A stretch of DNA of 64,000 nucleotides from an uncultured Alphaproteobacteria bacterium (GTDB lineage: Bacteria > Pseudomonadota > Alphaproteobacteria > HIMB59), in the NCBI GenBank assembly GCA_902610255.1, contig CACLUX010000001.1, forward strand, positions 1 to 64,000, written 5' to 3'. Below, piece after piece: positions 58,063-64,000 of this stretch. Every line of letters starts with the position of its first letter. The first letter of the stretch is position 1. Under the pieces are notes generated by a model that saw nothing but the letters and a program-made list of their open reading frames with translations, had not been told where the DNA came from and did not search any database. The position numbers and the translations under genes are program-made.

Positions 58063-59430
58063 TTAAGAAGTTTGCAATATTCTAGTCAAAAGTTCAATAT
58101 CTTCTGATAGGTTAGGATCATTTACCATAATTTCTTCGATAGTTTTAATAGCATGAATAACAGTGGTATGATCTCTGCCACCAAATTTTCTACCAATTTC
58201 AGGTAAAGATCTTGTGGTGATTGACTTAGCTAAATACATTGCAACTTGTCTTGGACGCGCCACAGACCTTGATCTTCTCGGTGAATGCATATCTGAAAGT
58301 TTAATGTTGTAATGCTCAACAACTTTCTTTTGAATTTCATCAATTGTAATTTTTCTTGAATTAGTCCTGAGTAAGTCTTTTAAAACATCTTTTACTAGGT
58401 CAACAGATATTTCTGAGTCCTGAATTGAAGCATGAACTGCTAATCTATTCAAGGCGCCTTCCATTTCTCTAACATTATTTGTGATCTTATTTGCTAAAAA
58501 TTCCATTACTTCTTGTTTTAGATTTAGTGATTTTTGTTCAGCTTTAGCCTGCAGAATACCTAATCGTAATTCATAAGTTAAGGGATGTATATCCGCCACT
58601 AATCCCCAGCCTAATCTGGACTTTAATCTGTCCTCTAATCCATCAAGATCGGCAGGGGATTTATCAGCTGAAATAATAATTTGTCTTTTTTTGTCAATTA
58701 AAGTATTGAAAGTATGAAAGAATTCTTCCTGTGTGTTATCTTTACCAATAATAAATTGCACATCATCAATCATTAAAACATCTACTGATCTGAATTGTTC
58801 TTTAAAACTCATGATATTTTTAAATCTTAAAGCCTTAATAAACTGATACATAAATTTTTCAGCTGTTAAATAGACAACATTTTTTTTAGGATTTCTTTTT
58901 TTTATATTCCAGGCAACTGCATGCATTAAATGTGTTTTTCCTAATCCAACACCACCATACAAAAATAATGGATTAAAGCTTACAACTTCTGATTGTGCTA
59001 CACGTTGAGCTGCTGCGTATGCTAACTCGTTGGGTTTACCAACAATAAAATTATCAAAAGTAAATTTTGGATCTAATGGTGCAGAAATATCATCATAATA
59101 TGTGTCTTCGTCATCATCTTTATCTTCATAGATGACTTCTGTGCCAGGAATAATTCGATTATTATTTTCTTTGACGAGTATAGCTAATTTATCAATGCTA
59201 TGACCTTGGTCCATATAAGCTTTTTTAATAACAGAAGCATAATTTTTGATTATCCAATCACGTAAAAACCTGGTTGGAACTGAGAGAGTAAGAGAAGTGT
59301 CAATTAAAGACTCAAAATAAATCGGTTTAATCCAGTTTTGGAAAGTATCTTTATCAAGTGATTTTTTTAATTCAGATGTGATCTTCGGCCAGGACACATC
59401 TATGCCACCTTGATGCTTTACGTCTTCCAC
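58063..59430 (-). CDS. dnaA: Chromosomal replication initiator DnaA
   Basis: A 455-residue initiator. Domain I is residues 12-85, a short acidic linker follows (DKDDDEDTYYDD), the AAA+ domain has GGVGLGKTHLMHAV (Walker A, near 158) and VLMIDDVQFI (Walker B), and domain IV has the DNA-binding signature GGRDHTTVIHAI near 425. It starts with GTG at 59428-59430, preceded by AGGAAGGA. It is transcribed with dnaN, recF and gyrB. rpsT upstream is typical for alphaproteobacteria. Confidence 0.97.
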   Translation of the reverse strand: MEDVKHQGGIDVSWPKITSELKKSLDKDTFQNWIKPIYFESLIDTSLTLSVPTRFLRDWIIKNYASVIKKAYMDQGHSIDKLAILVKENNNRIIPGTEVIYEDKDDDEDTYYDDISAPLDPKFTFDNFIVGKPNELAYAAAQRVAQSEVVSFNPLFLYGGVGLGKTHLMHAVAWNIKKRNPKKNVVYLTAEKFMYQFIKALRFKNIMSFKEQFRSVDVLMIDDVQFIIGKDNTQEEFFHTFNTLIDKKRQIIISADKSPADLDGLEDRLKSRLGWGLVADIHPLTYELRLGILQAKAEQKSLNLKQEVMEFLANKITNNVREMEGALNRLAVHASIQDSEISVDLVKDVLKDLLRTNSRKITIDEIQKKVVEHYNIKLSDMHSPRRSRSVARPRQVAMYLAKSITTRSLPEIGRKFGGRDHTTVIHAIKTIEEIMVNDPNLSEDIELLTRILQTS

Positions 59431-59536
59431 TAACTTAATTCCTTCCTCTAAAAGATGAACTATTTAAGCATGAAAAGTAAAAAAAGAAGAATAAAAAAAA
59501 ATGTTTTTTTTAAAAAAAATTGCTTGAAAAAAAAAA
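59431..59536. other. A/T-tract spacer between rpsT and dnaA
   Basis: 106 bases made almost wholly of A and T runs (several of eight or more). It has no G+C stem, so it is not a standard terminator. It could be the dnaA promoter region or an unwinding-type element; no consensus DnaA box lies inside it. Confidence 0.4.
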
Positions 59537-59803
59537 TTATTTTGAAATTGCGGTTATGTCTTTTTGTAGTTTTGAGATGGTTCTAGATGCCTTATTGAGG
59601 TGCATGATTTTCTTTTTAGTAGATTTATGCAATACAGACATAACTACTTTTAGTTTCGCCATTGATTCCTCTACCTTTTTATCTTTAATGAGTTTATCAA
59701 TTGCCTTTAGCTGAGTTGAAACATTTGATTTCACAGCTTTGTTAACTGTTTTTTTTCTATCAGATTGTCGAAGTCTTTTTTTTGCTGATTTATGTTGTGG
59801 CAT
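59537..59803 (-). CDS. rpsT: 30S ribosomal protein S20
   Basis: An 88-residue basic protein beginning MPQHKSAKKRLRQSDRKKTVN, the S20 N-terminus (usual form MANHKSAKKR), with the HLNKASRTISKL segment near the end. It binds 16S rRNA during early 30S assembly. It lies between mutM and dnaA as in many alphaproteobacteria. Confidence 0.95.
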   Translation of the reverse strand: MPQHKSAKKRLRQSDRKKTVNKAVKSNVSTQLKAIDKLIKDKKVEESMAKLKVVMSVLHKSTKKKIMHLNKASRTISKLQKDITAISK

Positions 59804-59848
59804 ATAAAAGTATTATTAACAGGTTGTTCGTCTAAAAGCGTTAATAAC

Positions 59849-59857
59849 TTATACACA
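59849..59857 (+). promoter_or_regulatory. Single consensus DnaA box between rpsT and mutM
   Basis: TTATACACA fits TTATNCACA exactly; TTATTAACA (59813-59821) nearby differs at one position. One good box is not enough to call an origin, but the spot is next to dnaA and an A/T-rich stretch. It could also autoregulate dnaA or rpsT. Confidence 0.35.
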
Positions 59858-59862
59858 TTTTT

Positions 59863-60681
59863 TTATTTTTGTAAAGCAGGCGAAAAAAAAGTCGAACGAC
59901 CATTTTGGATGATTTTTTTTATTTTATAAGTCTTTTTTTTGTATATTACATGTTTTTTTTGATAGACCTTAAATAAACTCTGAAAACTTCCAAGAGTACC
60001 ATCTGGGGATTTGTAATCATTTATTGAAGAGCCACCATTTTTTAAAGATAGTTTCAATACAAATTTACAAGAGCTTAATAACTGAGATAATTCTACTTTT
60101 TTAAGAGTGTTAGTTAGTCTTTGAGGATTTAACTTTGAATGAAAAAGAGCTTCATTAGCGTATATGTTTCCAATACCCACAATTAAACTTTGATCAAGTA
60201 AAGCTTGCTTCAAAGAGATTTTTTTTCTTATAAATTTGTTATACACCTCATTTAAGTTAACCTTGTTAATTAGTAAATCGGTGCCGTAGTTATTAAAAAA
60301 AAATTTAACTTCTTTTGAATCTTTAAGTCTAAAAAACATGCCAAACCTACGAGGATCATTATAAATAATTTTAAATTCGTTAAATTGTAAAACAACATGG
60401 TCATGTTTTTCTTTTTTATAATTCTCGTTTAAATAAAACTTTAATCGACCGCTCATTCCCAAATGAATAATTACATAATTATCGTTTTCTAATCCTATGA
60501 TTATGTATTTTGCAAAACGTTCAACAGATATAATTTTTTTCTGTGATATTTTCTCAAGATCTTGAAAGTTTAAATTTTTCCTTAGTTTTTTTTGTGACCT
60601 ATTGATAGAAATAATTTTTTTTCCTTTAACTTTTGACTTTAAATATCTTATTGTGGTTTCTACTTCAGGTAGTTCAGGCAT
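59863..60681 (-). CDS. mutM: Formamidopyrimidine-DNA glycosylase MutM/Fpg with zincless finger
   Basis: A 272-residue glycosylase that removes oxidised purines. The catalytic N-terminus PELPEVET is intact (P2 as the Schiff-base nucleophile, E3), the helix-two-turn-helix is VGIGNIYANEALF (near 168) and the C-terminal Arg is kept in NGRSTFF. The usual zinc finger (two CxxC pairs) is gone: the last 40 residues contain no cysteine and the end is FSPALQK where YCPxCQ is expected. This resembles the zincless fingers of NEIL1 and plant Fpg. The ATG (60679-60681) overlaps the divergent ubiE start. Confidence 0.93.
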   Translation of the reverse strand: MPELPEVETTIRYLKSKVKGKKIISINRSQKKLRKNLNFQDLEKISQKKIISVERFAKYIIIGLENDNYVIIHLGMSGRLKFYLNENYKKEKHDHVVLQFNEFKIIYNDPRRFGMFFRLKDSKEVKFFFNNYGTDLLINKVNLNEVYNKFIRKKISLKQALLDQSLIVGIGNIYANEALFHSKLNPQRLTNTLKKVELSQLLSSCKFVLKLSLKNGGSSINDYKSPDGTLGSFQSLFKVYQKKHVIYKKKTYKIKKIIQNGRSTFFSPALQK

Positions 60682-61381
60682 GATAACTAAAAATAATTCA
60701 AATAATTATAATATTACAGATATTTTTGAAAATGTATCTCATGCAAAATATGATTTAATGAACGATATTATGAGTCTTGGCATACATAGACTTTGGAAAA
60801 AATATTTTGTTGACCTTGTATTATCAAATTATACCGATAATGAAAAAATTTTAGACATTGCTAGCGGTAGTGGAGATATTTTTAATTTGCTTCCTATTTC
60901 AAAAAATCTTTATGCTTTAGATCCTGTTTCCGAAATGCACAATATATCCAGAAAAAAAAATAGTTCTAAAAAAATTAATTACGAAGTTGGTTATGCAGAA
61001 AATTTGCCTTATAAAAAAAATTTTTTTCAAATTATAACATGTACCTATGGTGTAAGAAATTTCAAAAATCGAAAAAATGGTTTTTCTGAGATTTATAGAT
61101 GTCTTAAAAAAAATGGTTATTTTTTTATTATGGAATTTGGTATTCCAAAAAGAGATTTATTAAAAAGTCCATACAAAAACTTTTTAAAATATATTTTACC
61201 TTTTACCGGTAGCATCATCTCCAACGATAGACATAGTTATAAATACTTAGCTGACAGTATTATTTCTTTTCCTAATCAAAATAACCTTCTTAAAGAACTG
61301 ATAAATACAGGTTTTTCTCATATTAAAACTATTGATTTCATTTCTGGAGCTAACAGCATATATATAGTGCAGAAAAAATGA
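60680..61381 (+). CDS. ubiE: Ubiquinone/menaquinone biosynthesis C-methyltransferase UbiE
   Basis: A 233-residue SAM methyltransferase. VSHAKYDLMNDIMSLGIHRLWKK is near the N-terminus, the SAM loop is LDIASGSGDI (usual DVAGGTGD), and YGVRNFKNRKNGFSEIYRCLKKNG is the family motif. It adds a ring methyl in ubiquinone synthesis. The ATG at 60680-60682 is interlocked with the mutM start. In most alphaproteobacteria ubiB follows; here coaC follows with an ATGA overlap. Confidence 0.92.
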   Translation: MITKNNSNNYNITDIFENVSHAKYDLMNDIMSLGIHRLWKKYFVDLVLSNYTDNEKILDIASGSGDIFNLLPISKNLYALDPVSEMHNISRKKNSSKKINYEVGYAENLPYKKNFFQIITCTYGVRNFKNRKNGFSEIYRCLKKNGYFFIMEFGIPKRDLLKSPYKNFLKYILPFTGSIISNDRHSYKYLADSIISFPNQNNLLKELINTGFSHIKTIDFISGANSIYIVQKK

Positions 61382-61896
61382 AAATTTTAATAATAATAAC
61401 GGGAAGTGTTGGCTGTTATAAATCTTTAGATCTAATTCGTGAGTGCCAAAAAAAAGCCATTGAATATGAAGTTATTGCAACAAAAAACACTTATGAGTTT
61501 ATTTCTAAACTACTACTTGAAACAATTTCCAATAAGCCAGTGTATTCAGAGCTCTTTGATTTGGATATGGAAAAAAAAATTGGTCACATAAAATTAGCAC
61601 GAGATAATACACATATTATTGTTTACCCTGCGACAGCTAACATAATTTCAAAATTTGCAAAAGGTTTTTGTGATGACCTAGCTCTAACATGTATGATTGC
61701 TGCAAACAAACCTGTATATTTTGCACCTGCAATGAATAAAGAAATGTGGGCAAATCAAATTATTCAAGAAAATGTGGACTATTTAAAGAAAATTGGCCAT
61801 CATTTTATTGGCCCAGATGATGGATCTTTAGCTTGTGGTGAGTATGGTAGTGGTCGATTAGTTGATCCTAGTGAAATAATTAGTCAACTTAAGTAA
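61378..61896 (+). CDS. coaC: Phosphopantothenoylcysteine decarboxylase (CoaC half of CoaBC)
   Basis: A 172-residue flavoprotein domain. ITGSVGCYKSLDLIREC is the FMN loop, YPATANIISKFAKGFCDDLALT and FAPAMNKEMW hold the active-site Asn, and GSLACGEYGSGRL carries the flexible active-site Cys. It decarboxylates PPC to phosphopantetheine for coenzyme A. In most bacteria it is fused to CoaB; here a TAA stop (61894-61896) ends it and CoaB begins at the next codon in the same frame. Confidence 0.92.
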   Translation: MKILIIITGSVGCYKSLDLIRECQKKAIEYEVIATKNTYEFISKLLLETISNKPVYSELFDLDMEKKIGHIKLARDNTHIIVYPATANIISKFAKGFCDDLALTCMIAANKPVYFAPAMNKEMWANQIIQENVDYLKKIGHHFIGPDDGSLACGEYGSGRLVDPSEIISQLK

Positions 61897-62535
61897 TTGA
61901 AACAAGCATTAATAACTATTGGGTGCACTCGAGAGTATATAGATCCAGTAAGATATATATCAAATGAGTCATCAGGTCGGCAAGGCATAGCTTTAATAAA
62001 AAGCCTATTAAAATTTAATTATAAAGTTATTTGTTTACACGGATATCTTCAAACAAAACAAATAGTCTCAAAAAATGTTAAGTTTATCTTCACTCCTACA
62101 GCAGATGAAATGTTAAAAGAAGCAAAAAAATATAAATCTATCGACTTAGGAATTTTTAATGCTGCGGTAAGTGATTATAAAGCTAAAAAATATAATAAAC
62201 TGAAAATTAAGAAAAAAAATGGACTGTCTTTAAAATTAACCAATAACCCTGATATTTTAAGATCAATGTCATTTGGTAAATATAAACCTAAAGTTACAGT
62301 CGGATTTGCTTATGAAACAAATGATGTATTTCAAAATGCAAAAAAAAAATTGCTTTCCAAAAATTGTGATTATCTAGTTTTGAACTTTCCAACAGCAGAA
62401 GATAAAATTTTTAATTCAAAATACAATAATGGTATTTTAATTGGAAGATCAGGTGATTTTTTAAATTTAGGAAATGTAACTAAAACAATTTTTGCAAATA
62501 AAATTGTTAAATACATTAGCAATAGAAAGAATTAG
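61897..62535 (+). CDS. coaB: Phosphopantothenate-cysteine ligase (CoaB half of CoaBC)
   Basis: A 212-residue CoaB domain. CTREYIDPVRYISNESSGRQG is the nucleotide-binding start (usual PTREPIDPVRFISNRSSGKMG), NAAVSDYKAKK and TNNPDIL follow, then CDYLVLN. It joins 4'-phosphopantothenate and cysteine with CTP. It begins with TTG (61897-61899) directly after the CoaC stop and in the same reading frame, so one sense codon in place of TAA would restore a normal CoaBC fusion. Some read-through product is possible. Confidence 0.9.
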   Translation: MKQALITIGCTREYIDPVRYISNESSGRQGIALIKSLLKFNYKVICLHGYLQTKQIVSKNVKFIFTPTADEMLKEAKKYKSIDLGIFNAAVSDYKAKKYNKLKIKKKNGLSLKLTNNPDILRSMSFGKYKPKVTVGFAYETNDVFQNAKKKLLSKNCDYLVLNFPTAEDKIFNSKYNNGILIGRSGDFLNLGNVTKTIFANKIVKYISNRKN

Positions 62536-62536
62536 G

Positions 62537-62980
62537 ATGGTTTATATAAAAGTAAAAAAGATAAATGATAACGTTACTCTTCCAACTTATGAGACATCAT
62601 CTAGTGCCGGAATGGATATTAGAGCATACTTACCTAATGGAAAAGTTAGCATACTACCAAAAGAAACAAAACTAATTGGAACAGGATTATTTTTTGAAAT
62701 TCCAAATGGATTAGAAGTTCAAATTAGACCTCGAAGTGGACTGGCTGTGAAAAACTTTATTACTGTTCTTAACAGCCCAGGAACTATAGATGCTGACTAT
62801 CGAGGGGAAATAAAAGTGATTTTAATAAATCATGGATCAAAAATGTTTGAAATTGAAGATAAAATGAGGATTGCACAAATGGTTGTGTCAAAATATGAAA
62901 AGGTTAATTTTGAACTAGTAAGTCATTTAAGTGAAAGCGAGAGGGGGAGTGGTGGTTTTGGATCAACAGGAACAAAGTGA
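62537..62980 (+). CDS. dut: dUTP diphosphatase
   Basis: A 147-residue trimeric dUTPase with the five motifs in order: AGMDIRA, PRSGLA, LNSPGTIDADYRGEIKV (catalytic Asp), the RIAQMV strand and [11 protein letters not shown] as the P-loop-like motif V. It removes dUTP and provides dUMP. The ATG at 62537 has AGGA just before it and follows coaB by one base. It follows coaBC in many alphaproteobacteria. Confidence 0.95.
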   Translation: MVYIKVKKINDNVTLPTYETSSSAGMDIRAYLPNGKVSILPKETKLIGTGLFFEIPNGLEVQIRPRSGLAVKNFITVLNSPGTIDADYRGEIKVILINHGSKMFEIEDKMRIAQMVVSKYEKVNFELVSHLSESERGSGGFGSTGTK

Positions 62981-63701
62981 AAAACTGATTGAAGAGTTTG
63001 GAAGACAAATTTTAGTTCCTGGGATAAATGAAGAGGGGCAACTAAATATCTCTAAGAAAAAAATTTGTATAATTGGCTTAGGTGCTCTGGGAACAGTTGC
63101 ATCACAATATCTTGTTCGAGCTGGGATTGGTGAGATACACCTTATTGATTATGATATTATAGAGAAGTCAAATTTACATCGTCAAATTAATTATGATAAA
63201 GATGATGTTGGTAAATCTAAATCAAACATTTCAAAACATAAACTAAATAATATAAATGACTCAACAATAATAAAAGAGCATTCTTTAAATTTTGAGTCTT
63301 TCATAAAAAAAAATCCAAATAATAATTTTGATTTAATATTTGATTGCACGGATAATCATCAGAATAAAATTTTTTCTTCAAAATATTCTAAAGCTAATAA
63401 AATCTCATTTGTATCCATATCAATTAACTCTTCAGAGGGCATATACTTTGCACAAAACAATGAAGAAAATAATCCATTATGTTTTGAGTGTCTATTTCCT
63501 AAAGTTGATCAGAATCACCGCTGTCTTAACAGCGCAATGATAGGTCCAGTTGCAGGATTTGTTACTAGTTTTGCTTGTATGAAAATTATATTTGCCCTTG
63601 CAAAAATTAAAACTCAACTGAAAAGTGAAATCAATTTGATAGACCTTTTGACTTCAGACATAAACAAACTACAATTGAGTAATAAAGATTGTCCTCATTA
63701 A
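62958..63701 (+). CDS. ThiF/MoeB/HesA family adenylyltransferase
   Basis: About 247 residues of an E1-like enzyme. [21 protein letters not shown] is the ATP/Rossmann loop, [16 protein letters not shown] the adenylation motif with Arg, and [13 protein letters not shown] contains the candidate catalytic Cys. It activates the C-terminal Gly of a sulfur carrier (MoaD or ThiS). The first zinc CxxC is present (CFEC) but the second is only CPH at the very C-terminus, so His may replace the last ligand. The TTG at 62958 follows a GAGGGGGA purine run; GTG starts from 62931 are alternatives. It overlaps dut. Confidence 0.85.
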   Translation: MDQQEQSEKLIEEFGRQILVPGINEEGQLNISKKKICIIGLGALGTVASQYLVRAGIGEIHLIDYDIIEKSNLHRQINYDKDDVGKSKSNISKHKLNNINDSTIIKEHSLNFESFIKKNPNNNFDLIFDCTDNHQNKIFSSKYSKANKISFVSISINSSEGIYFAQNNEENNPLCFECLFPKVDQNHRCLNSAMIGPVAGFVTSFACMKIIFALAKIKTQLKSEINLIDLLTSDINKLQLSNKDCPH

Positions 63702-63702
63702 G

Positions 63703-64000
63703 ATGAATACATTTACACCTCAATCTAGTTATAGTTATGAAGAAATCATTGAGTGTGGGAAAGGAAATTTATTTGGAAAGGGAAATGCTCAACTACCAGC
63801 ACCTCCTATGCTTATGTTTGATCGCATCACTAATGTCAATAAAGATGGCGGGGTACATGGAAAAGGAGAGATAACTGCTGAACTGGATATTAACGCAGAT
63901 TTATGGTTCTTTAAATGCCATTTCTTGGGTGATCCTATAATGCCCGGATGTTTGGGTCTTGACGCTTTATGGCAAATGTTGGGTTTTTATTTAGGTTGGC
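63703..64000 (+). CDS. fabA: 3-hydroxydecanoyl-ACP dehydratase/isomerase FabA, N-terminal part
   Basis: The first 99 residues are present and the rest lies beyond the right edge. [12 protein letters not shown] and [22 protein letters not shown] are diagnostic; H73 is the catalytic His, and the Asp in LGLDALW completes the site. FabA makes the double bond of unsaturated fatty acids anaerobically. The ATG at 63703 follows the ThiF-like stop by one base. A fabB gene would be expected downstream. Confidence 0.93.
   Translation, partial: MNTFTPQSSYSYEEIIECGKGNLFGKGNAQLPAPPMLMFDRITNVNKDGGVHGKGEITAELDINADLWFFKCHFLGDPIMPGCLGLDALWQMLGFYLGW

Noticed and set aside
60602-60679. ubiE start at 60602
   Set aside because: It would add 26 residues lying wholly within the mutM coding region and unlike UbiE; the family N-terminus fits the ATG at 60680.

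Overview
The window is an AT-rich, densely packed piece of an alphaproteobacterial chromosome. Three things point to a free-living, streamlined marine lineage of the SAR11 / AEGEAN-169 (HIMB59) kind: replication genes arranged mutM, rpsT, dnaA, dnaN, recF, gyrB; a RegB/RegA-type redox two-component pair; and very short or overlapping gene junctions combined with sugar, DMSP and phosphonate uptake and catabolism genes. The lineage is inferred from gene content and style, not from a marker search. No rRNA, tRNA, CRISPR, IS or prophage was seen.

Layout. 1-1201: a minus-strand run (DUF4396 membrane protein, secreted nuclease, truncated FAD amino-acid oxidase). 1412-11683: a plus-strand sugar operon with an AglEFG-like importer, a GH4 glycosidase, a GH1 glycosidase, a GH42 beta-galactosidase and two MsmX/UgpC-type ATPases. 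11687-15341: an SDR and an IolD-type ThDP enzyme, with a divergent 2-hydroxyacid dehydrogenase. 15344-23805: a minus-strand galactoside operon (binding protein, two permeases, GH4 alpha-galactosidase, GalT, GalK, SMP-30 lactonase) with galE upstream. It has no ATPase of its own and probably borrows one from the plus-strand operon. 23868-26479: a small exported protein, a PQQ-type sugar dehydrogenase, a ferredoxin-NADP reductase and a 30-residue membrane peptide. 26556-29269: a methyltransferase, a DddP-type DMSP lyase with all metal and catalytic residues, and a hidden SMR-family gene without an ATG.

29270-38692 is a phosphonate region. A UgpAEC-like importer (minus) is divergent from phosphonoacetate hydrolase PhnA, phosphonoacetaldehyde dehydrogenase PhnY and a UgpB-like binding protein (plus), followed by a core-MetE-like protein and an iron alcohol dehydrogenase of the phosphonate-associated type. 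Together they could oxidise 2-hydroxyethylphosphonate, or phosphonoacetaldehyde from another source, to acetate and phosphate. No PhnW, PhnX or C-P lyase gene is in the window. A perfect 11-bp inverted repeat lies between the divergent arms.

38689-64000 is housekeeping: trxA, murU, amgK, tsaE, metK, ahcY and an adenosine-kinase-like gene; nrdA-nrdB-glutaredoxin behind a likely NrdR-controlled promoter; polA, regA, regB, gyrB, recF, dnaN, dnaA, rpsT, mutM; then ubiE, coaC, coaB, dut, a ThiF/MoeB-like gene and the start of fabA. Oddities here are a MutM with no zinc-finger cysteines, a coaBC gene split by one in-frame stop, no ubiB after ubiE, and overlapping divergent start codons of mutM and ubiE.

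Most promising for follow-up: the phosphonate module with its sugar-type importer and MetE-like gene, the DddP-methyltransferase-SMR unit, and the split coaBC.
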